Positions 36,881-46,719 of a stretch of DNA of 64,000 bases are shown here, in pieces; position 1 is the stretch's first letter, and every line of letters begins with the position of its first letter. Source of the DNA: Corynebacterium sp. HS2168-gen11 (GTDB taxonomy: Bacteria > Actinomycetota > Actinomycetes > Mycobacteriales > Mycobacteriaceae); contig NZ_JANUXR010000011.1 of NCBI RefSeq assembly GCF_024834075.1, positions 1 to 64,000 on the forward strand. Direction: 5' to 3'. The position numbers were made by a program, and so were the translations under genes. Below the pieces are notes generated by a model that did no database searches, had not been told where the DNA came from, and saw only the letters and a program-made list of their open reading frames with translations.

Positions 36881-37471
36881 TTATACCGCCGCGGAATGCC
36901 GCAGTTGGTCGCAAAGGTGATGTACCAGCGGAGCCAACAACGCCATACCATCGCGTAGAGCGCGGCGTGATTGGGCGAGGTTAATAACAACTGTCGAGCC
37001 GGAAACTCCAGAGATACCGCGTGACGTGCATGCATCGACTGCACCACACGACAGCCCTGAGATACGGAGTGCTTGAGCAATGCCTGGTACTGGACGATCC
37101 AAGACATCTTTCGTTGCTTCTGGCGCATTATCACGCGGGCCGACACCAGTGCCGCCGACGGTGATCACAAGGTCAGCACCACCAATCACACCAGCTTCAA
37201 TTGCTTGTCGAATCTGCGTGCGACTCTTTGGCACTCGCAAGGCCCCATCGACGGTAAAGCCGACTTCTTCCAGCAACTCTGTCATGAGACGATCAGTACC
37301 GTCTTCAAGGTCATCATCATGATCTGCAACCAGCACAAGCAAGGCACGTCGAGGCGCTGACGCCAACCGCTGAGCTTCCTGTTCACGGAAGAATTCAGCA
37401 TCAGGTTCGCCAATATCTGCGAGTTTTTCAGCTGCAGAGAGTAGGTCCCGGACCTTGGCAGAATCAGTCAT
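36881..37471 (-). CDS. MogA/MoaB-family molybdopterin-binding protein
   Basis: 196 aa. The MoCF fold has the signature TVGGTGVGPRDNAPEAT near residue 105 and GISGVSGSTVVINLA for the MPT site. An N-terminal extension of ~40 residues precedes the domain. It occupies the moaB2 position (Rv0984) in the mprAB-pepD-moaB2-mscL block. Whether it acts in molybdenum cofactor synthesis here is unknown, since no other moa genes are in the window apart from glp. Confidence 0.85.
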   Translation of the reverse strand: MTDSAKVRDLLSAAEKLADIGEPDAEFFREQEAQRLASAPRRALLVLVADHDDDLEDGTDRLMTELLEEVGFTVDGALRVPKSRTQIRQAIEAGVIGGADLVITVGGTGVGPRDNAPEATKDVLDRPVPGIAQALRISGLSCGAVDACTSRGISGVSGSTVVINLAQSRRALRDGMALLAPLVHHLCDQLRHSAAV

Positions 37472-37520
37472 AGTAGTAATTCCTGGCCTTCTTCAGAAAA
37501 TGTGATGAGTTACTTTTAAT

Positions 37521-38705
37521 CTACTCGTTTGAGAGCCGTACCACTACTTCATGATAGTTTTCGTCGCGCTCATCAACTACTTTCAGGGTGACTTCTTGAC
37601 CAAAGTCACTCGATCGAACCGCAGCTATCAATGCATTGGAAGAATCAATTTGGCGATCATTTAATCCAATAATGACATCCCCTGCTTGCAACCCTGCCGC
37701 AGCCGCCGGGCTATCAGGTAAAACTTCGCTCACCAATGCCCCAAATACCTTCGCTCGTGGCGCAAGCTGCACTCCCAAACGTGGCTGGCTCGCATGACCG
37801 GTTTCAATAAGTTGCTGTGCCACGCGCTTGGCAAAATTCGCCGGAATAGCGAATCCCAAACCAATCGAGCCCGCGGTATTGCCGCCATTTGGTAACGAAG
37901 CAATCATGGAGTTAATGCCAATTTGGTTCCCCTGCATGTCCACCAGTGGGCCACCCGAATTGCCTGGATTGATAGCAGCATCGGTTTGAATGGCATCAAG
38001 CAAAGCATCTTGGCCTCCTGCTTCGCCACGTGCTTGCACAGGACGATTCAGCGCAGAAATAATGCCAGAAGTAACGGTTGCTTGCAATCCCAATGGGGAT
38101 CCTACAGCTACAACTTCTTGGCCCACAGCAACCGCGTTGGAATCACCAAAAGTCATGGTCGGCAGGTCCTGAGCGTCGAGAAGCTTAATCACGGCAACGT
38201 CAGTGGTTGGATCGCCTGCAACAAAGGTAGCCTTAAAGCGCCGCCCGTCGTGCAGATTCACACGAATCAGTGCATCTTCGTTGCCTTGCCCAGAATTGAC
38301 CACGTGATTATTGGTCAGAATATAGCCGTCAGAGGTCAGAATTGAACCGGATCCCTCAGAAGCACCTTGATTCGAGATCACTGCAATGGAGACCACTGCT
38401 GGCAGTACTTTTGCGGCAACATCTTGCACGCTACCTGGCTGAGTTGCCGCTGCCTGTTGACCAACTGGCGCATTGAGTGTTTGCACGAGGTTGTGCTCGC
38501 CAGCTTGCGACGAGTACTTCTCGCTCGTCGCAATGCCCGTGATCGTGCCGGCACCTATCGCCGCTGCGACTGCCAAAGCCATTGCTGGCATAATGCCAAT
38601 GCGCTTAGGCTGTTTTGCAGGATGAGCTTGTTCGGCAATGATCGTTTGGGTGGAAAGGTACGGATTAACGACGTAATCGAAATCATGTTGCGGTAAATAA
38701 GTCAT
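37521..38705 (-). CDS. pepD: HtrA-like serine protease PepD
   Basis: 394 aa. A cytoplasmic head (about 1-33) and a TM anchor (about 37-58) are followed by a trypsin-like domain with His in TNNHVV, Asp in TTDVAVIKL and Ser in NPGNSGGPLV, and a C-terminal PDZ domain (LPDSPAAAAGLQAGDVIIGL). This is an extracytoplasmic quality-control protease. It follows mprB, and in mycobacteria pepD is a target and partner of MprAB stress signalling; the same link is likely here. Confidence 0.92.
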   Translation of the reverse strand: MTYLPQHDFDYVVNPYLSTQTIIAEQAHPAKQPKRIGIMPAMALAVAAAIGAGTITGIATSEKYSSQAGEHNLVQTLNAPVGQQAAATQPGSVQDVAAKVLPAVVSIAVISNQGASEGSGSILTSDGYILTNNHVVNSGQGNEDALIRVNLHDGRRFKATFVAGDPTTDVAVIKLLDAQDLPTMTFGDSNAVAVGQEVVAVGSPLGLQATVTSGIISALNRPVQARGEAGGQDALLDAIQTDAAINPGNSGGPLVDMQGNQIGINSMIASLPNGGNTAGSIGLGFAIPANFAKRVAQQLIETGHASQPRLGVQLAPRAKVFGALVSEVLPDSPAAAAGLQAGDVIIGLNDRQIDSSNALIAAVRSSDFGQEVTLKVVDERDENYHEVVVRLSNE

Positions 38706-38792
38706 AGTGAAAGTATTACGCCCGATCGTAGAAGATTACTGGTGTGTTGCTGGAGGTTGCCTGTGAATCTCAATGCAAGTTTCTGCCAGACA

Positions 38793-40313
38793 TTATTTGA
38801 GCCATCGAGTTAGCCAATGTTGGTCGCGCCCTTGCTTATCGACGCCATCAGCATCAGCGGAAGGTCGCATAGTCGATTCCAAGTCATCGAAATAACGTGC
38901 ACCTGGTAGTGTCACACGCATGCGCGTACCACCATTTTTTGGCTCTTCAGCCACAACGGTGCCGCCATGTTTAACGGTAATGACTTGGTGCACAATTGCC
39001 AATCCAATGCCAGAGCCAGGCATGGAACGAGAAGTGATCGAACGATAAAAACGATCAAAGACTTTTTCACGTTCGTCTTCTGGAATCCCCGGCCCCATAT
39101 CAGTGACGATGAATTCTAATGTAGTGGAATTCTTTTCAACCATTTCAATGGTCACAACGCCATTTTCTGGCGACCATTTCGCTGCGTTATCCATGAGGTT
39201 AACTACCGCGCGACCTAAACTGCGCGTGTCCCCATACAGGAACCATGGCTGATCAATCACTTCGAAATGAACATCAGGCCGGCGCCTTTGCACACGCATC
39301 AGCGACTCCCGAACCACATAGGTGAAGTCCACCAAATCAAACTCGATATTGTCGCTATCGGCGCGTGCAAGCTCGACCAAATCACCAATCAGTGTTGAGA
39401 GTTCTTCCATTTGAGCCAGTACATCGGTTTCAATCGCTTGTTGCTCTTCGATTGGTAAGGCAGGCGCACCCTGCTGCTGGAGCATGAGGAGTAATTCGAT
39501 ATTGGTACGCATCGATGTCAAAGGAGTATTCAGCTCGTGCCCAACATCGGCGACTAACTGTACCTGACGTTCTCTCGATTCTTTCAATGCGTGCATCATA
39601 TTATTAAACGATGATGTCAGATGTGCTAATTCATCTGAACCACGTACTGGAATCGGTTCTAATTCTTGTGTTTGTGCCACCTTATCAAGGGCCTTTTGCA
39701 GCTGTGTCAGTGGTCGCAAGCCCGCACCTGCGACGACGAAACCGGTAAGAATAGCTAACAGCATACCCACGCCGCCAAAGGTCAATAATGCGATGCCTAA
39801 GGCAAACGTCAGATTGGCATTTTCCGCCAGTTCACTGGCAACAATCACTTTTTGTTCGTGTTCGCCAATTGCCATATAAATACGCAAGCCATCGATAGTG
39901 CCCACAGCCTCTGTCTCGCCTTGCTTGTATGGCAACACCGGCAGATCATCACCGACGATATAGTCCCAATCCGCTAGCTGAATCGCAACTTGCACGCCAG
40001 GATTTGTGTCGTGAAAATATTGCAGTTCATCTTTTGCACGTGGAAAGAACGATGCTTGTTCAGTACGCGCGAGTAAACTCACCGCGCGCGTGCGTAGATT
40101 AGCGTCCGTGGATTCGATCAACGTTGCTGAAACCGACCAATACACCACGACAATCATCATCGTGACAGCAATGCCCACCATTGATGCAGTGAACATCGAA
40201 ATACGCCAACGCAACGAAGATTCTTCAGTCCATCGCGCTACGGAATCGTCGACAGCATCTTGAGCATTCTCCGATTTCTGGAGACGGTAACGACCTGGCC
40301 GCCTGAGAATCAC
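38793..40313 (-). CDS. mprB: Sensor histidine kinase MprB
   Basis: 506 aa. Two TM segments (about 42-65 and 165-195) flank an extracytoplasmic sensor region of ~100 residues. A HAMP linker ([17 protein letters not shown]) follows. The H-box is [13 protein letters not shown], and the ATPase part has the N-box [12 protein letters not shown]1 DMGPGIP and G2 [12 protein letters not shown] 40313 overlaps the mprA stop by 4 nt. The mprAB pair responds to envelope stress in mycobacteria. Confidence 0.93.
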   Translation of the reverse strand: MILRRPGRYRLQKSENAQDAVDDSVARWTEESSLRWRISMFTASMVGIAVTMMIVVVYWSVSATLIESTDANLRTRAVSLLARTEQASFFPRAKDELQYFHDTNPGVQVAIQLADWDYIVGDDLPVLPYKQGETEAVGTIDGLRIYMAIGEHEQKVIVASELAENANLTFALGIALLTFGGVGMLLAILTGFVVAGAGLRPLTQLQKALDKVAQTQELEPIPVRGSDELAHLTSSFNNMMHALKESRERQVQLVADVGHELNTPLTSMRTNIELLLMLQQQGAPALPIEEQQAIETDVLAQMEELSTLIGDLVELARADSDNIEFDLVDFTYVVRESLMRVQRRRPDVHFEVIDQPWFLYGDTRSLGRAVVNLMDNAAKWSPENGVVTIEMVEKNSTTLEFIVTDMGPGIPEDEREKVFDRFYRSITSRSMPGSGIGLAIVHQVITVKHGGTVVAEEPKNGGTRMRVTLPGARYFDDLESTMRPSADADGVDKQGRDQHWLTRWLK

Positions 40314-41005
40314 GTCGTCGATTCTCGCAGAACGTATCCAACACCACGCACCGTGTGAATCAGACGCGGTTCACCTTCTTGCTCGGTCTTGCGGCGCAAA
40401 TACCCGATATACACTTCCAAAGCATTTCCAGAAGTTGGAAAATCGTATCCCCATACTTCTTCCAAAATATTATTACGGGAAAGTACTCGAAGTGGGTTCG
40501 CCATCAATAAATACAACAATGCAAACTCGGTGCGAGTCAGACTAATTTTACGTCCGGCTCTGGTAACTTCTCGCGAATCAGCGTTGAGGTATAAATCGCT
40601 AAAGGTTAATTCCGAGTTTGAACCACGCGAAATTGAATCAGTAGCTGCTGAGCGACGCAACAACGAACGCACGCGGGCTAATAATTCTTCTAAGGCGAAC
40701 GGTTTAGGTAAATAATCATCCGCTCCGGCATCTAAACCGCTCACACGGTCAGATACACTATCGCGTGCGGTGAGCACCAAAATAGGACGATCATCGCCTT
40801 GACTACGTAAATGTCGACAGACTTCCAAACCATCCAGCTTCGGCATCATCACGTCAAGCACGACTAACTGTGGTTGCTCTTGCTCAATCATGGCGAGAGC
40901 ACGTTCACCATCTTCAGCTGTGACGACTTCATACCCATTAAACGATAAGGAACGGCGTAGCGAATCACGTACCGCTTGCTCATCATCAACTACTAAAATT
41001 TTCAC
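40310..41005 (-). CDS. mprA: Response regulator MprA (OmpR family)
   Basis: 231 aa. The receiver domain has an acidic pocket VVDDE, phospho-acceptor Asp in [13 protein letters not shown], and Lys in YLPKPF. The C-terminal winged helix is of OmpR type ([27 protein letters not shown]). GTG 41005 has AGGA 4 nt upstream. It leads the mprA-mprB-pepD-mog unit, and its upstream region is insulated from rpmF by a strong terminator. Confidence 0.95.
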   Translation of the reverse strand: MKILVVDDEQAVRDSLRRSLSFNGYEVVTAEDGERALAMIEQEQPQLVVLDVMMPKLDGLEVCRHLRSQGDDRPILVLTARDSVSDRVSGLDAGADDYLPKPFALEELLARVRSLLRRSAATDSISRGSNSELTFSDLYLNADSREVTRAGRKISLTRTEFALLYLLMANPLRVLSRNNILEEVWGYDFPTSGNALEVYIGYLRRKTEQEGEPRLIHTVRGVGYVLRESTT

Positions 41006-41133
41006 GAAATCCTACCGTCATTGTCGTGTGTACTTATTTTGTATTGCAATATCGCCAGTGACATATGTTAAGAAACATTGTAACAGTTCGCGCCAACATT
41101 TCTACGCCCTTCACTTTACTTGCAGCAATAGCA

Positions 41134-41171
41134 AAAGGCACGAATCTTCAAAACCGAAGATTCGTGCCTTT
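41134..41171 (-). terminator. Intrinsic terminator of rpmE-rpmF
   Basis: Perfect 16-bp stem AAAGGCACGAATCTTC (41134-41149) / GAAGATTCGTGCCTTT (41156-41171) with a 6-nt loop, 11 bp past the rpmF stop. Confidence 0.9.
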
Positions 41172-41182
41172 GTACTACAAGC

Positions 41183-41356
41183 TTAGAACTGTTCAACCTC
41201 AACGAGGCCAAGTTGTGCAGCCTTCACGAGACGACGTGGAATACGTACAGTCTGGCCATTAACTTTTACTTCTTGGAGCACAACATTGTCCGCCTTCCAC
41301 TGGGAACGACGGGAGTGCGTATTAGCACGGGACATACGACGCTTTGGAACTGCCAT
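41183..41356 (-). CDS. rpmF: Ribosomal protein bL32
   Basis: 57 aa, starting [20 protein letters not shown] and ending [14 protein letters not shown], the standard bL32 pattern. It lacks the two CxxC zinc knuckles of the C+ form. AAGGAGGG sits upstream of ATG 41356. It lies 15 nt after rpmE. Confidence 0.95.
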   Translation of the reverse strand: MAVPKRRMSRANTHSRRSQWKADNVVLQEVKVNGQTVRIPRRLVKAAQLGLVEVEQF

Positions 41357-41371
41357 TTTCTCTTACCCTCC

Positions 41372-41638
41372 TTAGGACTTCTTGGCGCGGCGGGCCATGC
41401 CACCGAAACGACGCTGGAACTTCTCAACGCGACCAGCAGTGTCCATAACACGCTGCGCACCGGTCCAGAATGGATGGGACTCGCTGGTAACGTCAACGAC
41501 GATCAGCGGATATTCATTGCCATCTTCCCAAGCGATCGTGCGATCGCTGGTTGCAACGGAACGAGTAAGGAACTGGAAGCCAGTACCTGCATCTTGGAAC
41601 ACAACCGGATGGTAATCCGGGTGGATGTCCTTCTTCAT
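41372..41638 (-). CDS. rpmE2: Ribosomal protein bL31, type B (zinc-free)
   Basis: 88 aa. [20 protein letters not shown] and RFGGMARR are typical of type B bL31. No cysteine is present, so it belongs to the zinc-independent class. GGAG precedes ATG 41638. A possible -10 box TATACT (minus strand, 41757-41762) lies about 120 nt upstream. Confidence 0.95.
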   Translation of the reverse strand: MKKDIHPDYHPVVFQDAGTGFQFLTRSVATSDRTIAWEDGNEYPLIVVDVTSESHPFWTGAQRVMDTAGRVEKFQRRFGGMARRAKKS

Positions 41639-42140
41639 AAAATCTCCGATTCCCTCAGGATTGAAACTTCAGGTCGCTTCTCTCGCACGCTTCTGTGAGA
41701 TACAGAACTACTCTTTGCGATAAAGATCGTGCCTGAGTTGGGTTTCGATTACGTACAGTATATATGCCATTACCTCGACGTTCCTCGCAAGAGAACCGCA
41801 AAGGTCACAACAACTTATGGAAGTTTACCAGCAAGCCATATAAAACAAAAATTGCCCAATCGGCACTTTAATACCCCAACCCACCAGCAACAATAGCAAC
41901 AGTATTATCGCGTCAATATTACCCCGTTGCAGAGTTTTACCCCATTGTAAGAGATGGAAAAATTACGCAATTAGCTGGAAAAACATCATGCCATGGTGTG
42001 AAGTTTGCAAAATGATTAGGTTTTTTGCCAAGAATCGGGTAGGGTTGTCCCTTGCTGTTGTCGAAATTGTTCGTTATATCGCCCATCGATCATCTGCAAG
42101 CGCAGGTTGAACATCGGGCGGCTAGGAGAAAGTTTTATCC
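41639..42140. other. Divergent intergenic region between ribosomal protein operons
   Basis: 502 bp, AT-rich. It holds a minus-strand -10 candidate at 41757-41762 and a plus-strand promoter at 42052-42080. AAAATGATT at 42010-42018 resembles half of an actinobacterial Zur box, but no second half is present. No ORF or structured RNA recognised. Confidence 0.5.
42052..42080 (+). promoter_or_regulatory. Promoter of rpmB-rpmG-rpsN-rpsR
   Basis: TTGCTG (42052-42057), 17-nt spacer, TATATC (42075-42080), about 60 nt ahead of the rpmB start. Confidence 0.5.
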
Positions 42141-42377
42141 ATGTCGGCTATTTGCCAGGTCACGGGACGCCAGCCGAGTTTCGGCAAGTCTGTCTCGCAC
42201 TCGCACCGACGCACTTCCCGCCGTTGGAATCCCAACGTGCAGCGTCGTAAGTTCTACCTGCCCTCTGAGGGCCGTACCATCGTTTTGAACGTATCCACCA
42301 AGGGTTTGAAGGTCATCGACCGCGACGGCATCGAATCTGTTGTTGCTAAAATCCGCGCACGTGGGGAGAAGATCTAA
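42141..42377 (+). CDS. rpmB: Ribosomal protein bL28
   Basis: 78 aa. [20 protein letters not shown] and [14 protein letters not shown] define bL28. Only one cysteine remains (AICQVTG), so a four-cysteine zinc site is not possible. It is the first gene of a tight four-gene ribosomal operon. Confidence 0.97.
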   Translation: MSAICQVTGRQPSFGKSVSHSHRRTSRRWNPNVQRRKFYLPSEGRTIVLNVSTKGLKVIDRDGIESVVAKIRARGEKI

Positions 42378-42379
42378 AC

Positions 42380-42544
42380 ATGGCACGTAATGACATTCGT
42401 CCAATCATCAAGCTCAAGTCTACGGCTGGCACCGGTTACACCTATGTCACCCGTAAGAACAAGCGCAACAATCCTGATCGCATTACTTTGAAGAAATACG
42501 ATCCGGTAGTCCGTAAGCACGTCGAATTCCGCGAGGAGCGATAA
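42380..42544 (+). CDS. rpmG: Ribosomal protein bL33 (zinc-free)
   Basis: 54 aa starting [20 protein letters not shown] and ending [12 protein letters not shown]. The zinc cysteines of C+ bL33 are replaced. It starts 2 nt after rpmB and ends 3 nt before rpsN. Confidence 0.97.
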   Translation: MARNDIRPIIKLKSTAGTGYTYVTRKNKRNNPDRITLKKYDPVVRKHVEFREER

Positions 42545-42547
42545 TTC

Positions 42548-42853
42548 ATGGCTAAGAAGTCCAAAATCGCCAAGAACGAGCAGCGCAAGGAAATCGTCGC
42601 CCGCTACGCGGAGCGCCGTAACGAGCTCAAGGCAATCATCAAGAACCCTAATACCTCTGACGAGGATCGCTTGGATGCACAGTTCGAATTGAACCGTCAG
42701 CCACGCAACGCGTCTCCTGTACGCGTTCGTAACCGCGATTCTCACGACGGTCGTCCACGCGGCTTCCTGCGTAAGTTCGGCCTTTCCCGTGTTCGCATGC
42801 GCCAGATGGCTCACCTTGGTGAGTTGCCAGGCGTTCGTAAGTCCAGCTGGTAA
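42548..42853 (+). CDS. rpsN: Ribosomal protein uS14 (long, zinc-free form)
   Basis: 101 aa, [20 protein letters not shown] through [19 protein letters not shown]. The 101-residue length and lack of CxxC pairs mark the zinc-independent long form. GTTCATG-type spacing follows rpmG directly. Confidence 0.97.
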   Translation: MAKKSKIAKNEQRKEIVARYAERRNELKAIIKNPNTSDEDRLDAQFELNRQPRNASPVRVRNRDSHDGRPRGFLRKFGLSRVRMRQMAHLGELPGVRKSSW

Positions 42854-42868
42854 TTTAGGGAGTATCTA

Positions 42869-43117
42869 ATGAAGCGCACCAATATGAAAAAGGCGCGGAT
42901 GGAGCAGTCCCGCCGCCCAAAGAAGAACCCACTCAAGGCTCGTGGCATCGAAAAAGTCGATTACTACGACATTGAGACTCTTCGTCAGTTCATCTCCGAT
43001 CGCCACAAGATTCGTTCTCGTCGCGTCACCGGCTTGACTCCTCAGCAGCAGCGTCAGGTTGCTACTGCAGTGAAGAACGCCCGTGAGATGGCTCTCCTGC
43101 CGTTCACCAGCCGTTAA
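42869..43117 (+). CDS. rpsR: Ribosomal protein bS18
   Basis: 82 aa with the bS18 core [20 protein letters not shown] and [19 protein letters not shown]. No cysteine. AGGGAG lies ahead of ATG 42869. It is the last gene before a terminator. Confidence 0.97.
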   Translation: MKRTNMKKARMEQSRRPKKNPLKARGIEKVDYYDIETLRQFISDRHKIRSRRVTGLTPQQQRQVATAVKNAREMALLPFTSR

Positions 43118-43443
43118 AGACTGGGTCGGTTAACGCTTCTTCTTGTGCTTACATATCGTCAAGAAGATGCGATGACAGCATGCAACGCTCAACCTCTTTT
43201 GGGGTTGAGCGTTTTGTTGTATTCGAGGTACACATACGCACCGTATACCTGCTCACCGCACAACGTTAGCTATCCCTCTAGTCTTCGTGCCGTGACGTGT
43301 AGCCGCACCTTGCACCTGCGTATCTGCTCACCGCACATCCATCCGACACATATCCACAAACGTCCACTGCCCTGCCTTCCAAGATGCTGCTAGGATAACT
43401 AGTGCAACTAGAAATGCCTACGCTTATGCAAAGAAGGTCATTC
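43118..43443. other. Intergenic region with C-rich tract and imperfect direct repeat
   Basis: After the terminator, about 43230-43385 is C-rich. CTGCTCACCGCACA occurs twice (43249-43262 and 43324-43337), each preceded by GTAT. An 82-codon frame here has cysteine/histidine/proline-rich content caused by the base bias and overlaps the terminator, so I do not call it. Confidence 0.5.
43184..43213 (+). terminator. Intrinsic terminator of the rpmB-rpsR operon
   Basis: AACGCTCAACC (43184-43194) / GGTTGAGCGTT (43203-43213), an 11-bp stem with an 8-nt loop, followed by TTGTTGT. Confidence 0.85.
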
Positions 43444-44346
43444 GTGCTTCATCGTTCTCTTATAGATCTTGCACAACAAGCACCAAGGTGCAGCAATCCT
43501 GCAACTGTGCGCGGTGTTCTCGCAGAGTCTCAGGACCTGCTTCGCAACGCAATTGACCATAATGAACCACCACAGCAACTTGTGATCTGGTTTTCACGTT
43601 TAGTCACCGACGTGTTGCATTCTCAAGGTGTGCAGGAACTTACCGGCGGCGCTCGGTTAGTCTTAACCGGCCCTGTCGGACGCGGTGATGCGTTACCAAG
43701 TTCTCCAATTACCTGGCTCACCGTCGGTGATCCTTCGACTGATACCACCAGCTTGGTCGCATTGTTAAAAGACGTTGGCTTGTTGCCAGAAGCCACGATG
43801 CTGGGAACAGGCGCACGGAGTCAAACTGAATGGATCGAGGCAATTCATGCTGCAAATTCGAATCAGTTGGCAGTCTTTGCAGATGCTGGCACATGGTGTT
43901 TACAAGAGGTTTTAGCACTTGACCATCCTCAGCCACTGCTGCGAGAGGCACTGAAACATCGCCCACCAAAAATTCGTTTAGCGTCAGGCTTGCCAGACCG
44001 CGAAGTCAGTATCGATTTTCGCCGGAACTTGCTTTATCCTATTATCGCGCTTGCACGTTGGGCTGGCGTGGCTGCTCACTCACGCGAATTTTCTACCCCG
44101 CGTCGATTAGCAGATGCCCAGGCGGCGCAGATTCTCAGTGAACAGCAGGTCGATGCATTGCGCACAGCGTGGGAGGCTGGTTTGAAGCTGCAGTTCCGTA
44201 GATTTGCTGACAGGGTTCATAATCATCCCACTACGATTGGCGATCTTTCGGCGATCGATCGATCTACATTTGGGGCATCAACTCGACTCGTGTCGGAGGT
44301 TATGTACGCAGTTGCGGCCCAAAACGGTATAGAATTAGCACGCTAA
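43444..44346 (+). CDS. DUF294-like nucleotidyltransferase-fold protein with degenerate active site
   Basis: 300 aa from GTG 43444, which has AAGAAGG 6 nt upstream; the frame opens at GTG 43402. The central GPVGRGDALPSSPITWLTVGD aligns with the nucleotidyltransferase loop GSxGRxExxxxSDQDxxL, but the catalytic aspartates are replaced by SPI. The C-terminal half (DFRRNLLYPIIALARWAG, then STPRRLADAQAAQILSEQQ) matches the DUF294 C-terminal substrate-binding helices. It is probably catalytically dead or altered. It ends 21 nt before amtR and may share its transcript. The family call is moderate. Confidence 0.6.
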   Translation: MLHRSLIDLAQQAPRCSNPATVRGVLAESQDLLRNAIDHNEPPQQLVIWFSRLVTDVLHSQGVQELTGGARLVLTGPVGRGDALPSSPITWLTVGDPSTDTTSLVALLKDVGLLPEATMLGTGARSQTEWIEAIHAANSNQLAVFADAGTWCLQEVLALDHPQPLLREALKHRPPKIRLASGLPDREVSIDFRRNLLYPIIALARWAGVAAHSREFSTPRRLADAQAAQILSEQQVDALRTAWEAGLKLQFRRFADRVHNHPTTIGDLSAIDRSTFGASTRLVSEVMYAVAAQNGIELAR

Positions 44347-44367
44347 CAGTTTATTTGAAAGGTATGT

Positions 44368-45045
44368 ATGGCTGGAGCAGTCGGACGTCCCCGCAAGAAT
44401 AGCCCTCGCCGCCGTGGCTCAACGGCTCGCGAGGAAATTCTTGATGCTTCTGCAGAGCTGTTTACCACCCAAGGCTTTGCCACTACGTCTACCCACCAGA
44501 TTGCAGAAGCTGTCGGTATTCGGCAGGCAAGTTTGTATTACCACTTCCCTTCCAAAACTGAAATCTTTTTGACGCTGCTCACCTCCACGGTGACACCATC
44601 GACAGAGTTAGCGGCACGGTTTGGCGATAGTGATTATCCTGCACCACTGCGTTTATGGGCATTAACAGCTGCCGAATGCAGCATTTTACTCTCGACACGC
44701 TGGAATGTTGGCCGCCTCTATCAGCTGCCGGTGGCTAATTCCCCAGAATTTGCCGAGTACCACGAGCAAAGCCTGAAATTGCGCACGATTTTCCATGATC
44801 TGGCAGCCGAAATCATTGGCCCTGATGATCCACGCGCCGATTTGCCATACCACATCGCAACATCGGTGATTGAAATGCGCAACAACGATGGCGTGATTCC
44901 ATTTGTGCCACGCCCAGATAAGCTGCCAGATCTTGCCATTATGCTTGCCGACGCCGCCTTGACTGTTCTTGGCGCAGAATTGCCAAGCAATCGCGTTGAA
45001 GTAGCCCTTGACCTCATTGCCAAAGAAGGCACACAGGTCCACTAA
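44368..45045 (+). CDS. amtR: TetR-family nitrogen master regulator AmtR
   Basis: 225 aa. The start MAGAVGRPRKNSPRRRG, the HTH FTTQGFATTSTHQIAEAVGI and RQASLYYHFPSKTEIFLTLL match C. glutamicum AmtR closely, as do RWNVGRLYQLP and SVIEMRNNDG further on. AmtR represses nitrogen assimilation genes and is released by adenylylated GlnK. GAAAGG precedes ATG 44368. No AmtR box was recognised in the window, consistent with its targets lying elsewhere. Confidence 0.93.
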   Translation: MAGAVGRPRKNSPRRRGSTAREEILDASAELFTTQGFATTSTHQIAEAVGIRQASLYYHFPSKTEIFLTLLTSTVTPSTELAARFGDSDYPAPLRLWALTAAECSILLSTRWNVGRLYQLPVANSPEFAEYHEQSLKLRTIFHDLAAEIIGPDDPRADLPYHIATSVIEMRNNDGVIPFVPRPDKLPDLAIMLADAALTVLGAELPSNRVEVALDLIAKEGTQVH

Positions 45046-45078
45046 CAACAATCTGGTGTTGCCGTTCCAGATACGAAA

Positions 45079-45117
45079 AAACACCGCTGATGCGTATTGC
45101 ATGCATCAGCGGTGTTT
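45079..45117. terminator. Bidirectional terminator between amtR and purH
   Basis: Perfect 15-bp stem AAACACCGCTGATGC (45079-45093) / GCATCAGCGGTGTTT (45103-45117) with a 9-nt loop, between the convergent stops at 45045 and 45133. Confidence 0.85.
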
Positions 45118-45132
45118 CGTCATCGAGATTTT

Positions 45133-46701
45133 TTAGTGTGCGAAGTGACGTGCACCAGTTAAGTACATGGTCACACCGGCTGCTTCAGCGGCTGCAATAA
45201 CCTCTGCATCGCGGATGGAACCACCAGGCTGAACAACGGCCTTGACACCTGCGTCTGCAAGGATCTGGAAGCCATCAGCGAATGGGAAGAATGCATCCGA
45301 TGCGGCAACCGCACCAACGGCACGCTGTGCGTCGCCAGCAAGGGTATTCGCACGCTCGACTGCAAGCTTAGCTGCATCGACGCGGTTGACCTGTCCCATA
45401 CCGACGCCAACGGTCGCGCCATTGTGTGCCAACAAAATTGCATTTGATTTCACGGCACGAACTGCTCGCCATGCGAATTCCAGTTCCGCCAAGGTTGCTT
45501 CATCGACAGCTTCGCCTGCAGCAAGGGTCCAATTTGAAACTGAGTCGCCCTCAGCGTCGATAACATCGCGCTCTTGCACAAGCAGGCCACCTGAGATCTC
45601 ACGAGTCTCAAGAGAGGCGCTTAATGGCTGTTCGGCTTCCAGAATACGAATATTCTTCTTCTGTGCCAGGATCTCGACTGCGCCAGCTTCATAGCTTGGT
45701 GCAATGATAACCTCGGTGAAAATCTCAGTGACTTGCTTTGCCATTTCCACGCTGACTTCGCGGTTGGAAGCAATCACGCCGCCAAATGCCGAGACTGGGT
45801 CGCACGCATGTGCCAACTCGTGTGCCTTTGCAATGGACTCGTCAGAAACTGCGATACCACAAGGATTCGCATGCTTAATGATGGCAACACATGGGCGCTT
45901 ATGATCCCAAGCTGCACGCCATGCTGCATCCGCATCGGTGTAGTTGTTATAGCTCATTTCCTTGCCATGCAACTGCTTTGCTCCTGCAAGACCTGTGCCA
46001 TCAGAATACAATGCAGCACCTTGATGAGGGTTTTCACCGTAACGCAACACGTTGCTGCGCTCGTAGGTTCCACCGATCCATGCTGGGAAGGTTTCATCTT
46101 CAGCAGCAATCTGCTCGCCCATCCAGGTTGCAACAGCTACGTCATAGCTTGCGGTGTGGCGGTAAGCGTCGACAGCCAAAGCGGTGCGTTCAGCACGAGT
46201 GAAGCCACCATTGGTCAAAGCCGCTGCTACCAGCTCATATTTTGCTGGGTCTACAACAACTGCCACCGATGGGTGATTCTTTGCCGCAGCGCGAACCATC
46301 GAAGGGCCTCCGATGTCGATCTGCTCAACGCATTCATCGAAGCTTGCACCAGAGGCAACGGTTGCAGTAAATGGATAAAGATTCACAACGACCAGCTGGA
46401 ATGGTTCGACCTCAAGCTCTTTCAGTTGTGCCAGGTGATCTGTCTTACGAGTATCCGCAAGGATGCCCGCATGCACGCGTGGGTGCAAGGTCTTGACACG
46501 ACCTTCGAGGCATTCTGGGAAGCCCGTCAGCTGGTCAACAGGGGTAACGTTGATGCCAAGTGCTGCAATTTTTGCAGCGGTGGAACCGGTTGAAACGATC
46601 TCAACACCAGCTGCATCAAGCGCTTGTGCCAGTTCTTCCAAACCTGTTTTGTCATATACGCTAATGAGGGCGCGCTTGATAGCCTTACGGTCTTCACTCA
46701 T
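45133..46701 (-). CDS. purH: Bifunctional AICAR formyltransferase/IMP cyclohydrolase
   Basis: 522 aa carrying out the last two steps of IMP synthesis. The N-terminal MGS-like cyclohydrolase domain (about 1-150) has [14 protein letters not shown] and ILADTRK. The C-terminal formyltransferase has [12 protein letters not shown] and the catalytic Lys-His in IIKHANPCG. It follows purN by 18 nt, forming the common purN-purH pair. Confidence 0.97.
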   Translation of the reverse strand: MSEDRKAIKRALISVYDKTGLEELAQALDAAGVEIVSTGSTAAKIAALGINVTPVDQLTGFPECLEGRVKTLHPRVHAGILADTRKTDHLAQLKELEVEPFQLVVVNLYPFTATVASGASFDECVEQIDIGGPSMVRAAAKNHPSVAVVVDPAKYELVAAALTNGGFTRAERTALAVDAYRHTASYDVAVATWMGEQIAAEDETFPAWIGGTYERSNVLRYGENPHQGAALYSDGTGLAGAKQLHGKEMSYNNYTDADAAWRAAWDHKRPCVAIIKHANPCGIAVSDESIAKAHELAHACDPVSAFGGVIASNREVSVEMAKQVTEIFTEVIIAPSYEAGAVEILAQKKNIRILEAEQPLSASLETREISGGLLVQERDVIDAEGDSVSNWTLAAGEAVDEATLAELEFAWRAVRAVKSNAILLAHNGATVGVGMGQVNRVDAAKLAVERANTLAGDAQRAVGAVAASDAFFPFADGFQILADAGVKAVVQPGGSIRDAEVIAAAEAAGVTMYLTGARHFAH

Positions 46702-46719
46702 GGGTGAAAGATAACCTCT

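Noticed and set aside
42010-42018. AAAATGATT as a Zur box upstream of rpmB
   Set aside because: Only one half of the expected palindrome is present, so it is not enough to claim zinc regulation.
43145-43393. 82-codon plus-strand frame after rpsR
   Set aside because: It runs through the operon terminator and the C-rich tract. Its Cys/His/Pro-rich product reflects base bias and there is no ribosome-binding site.
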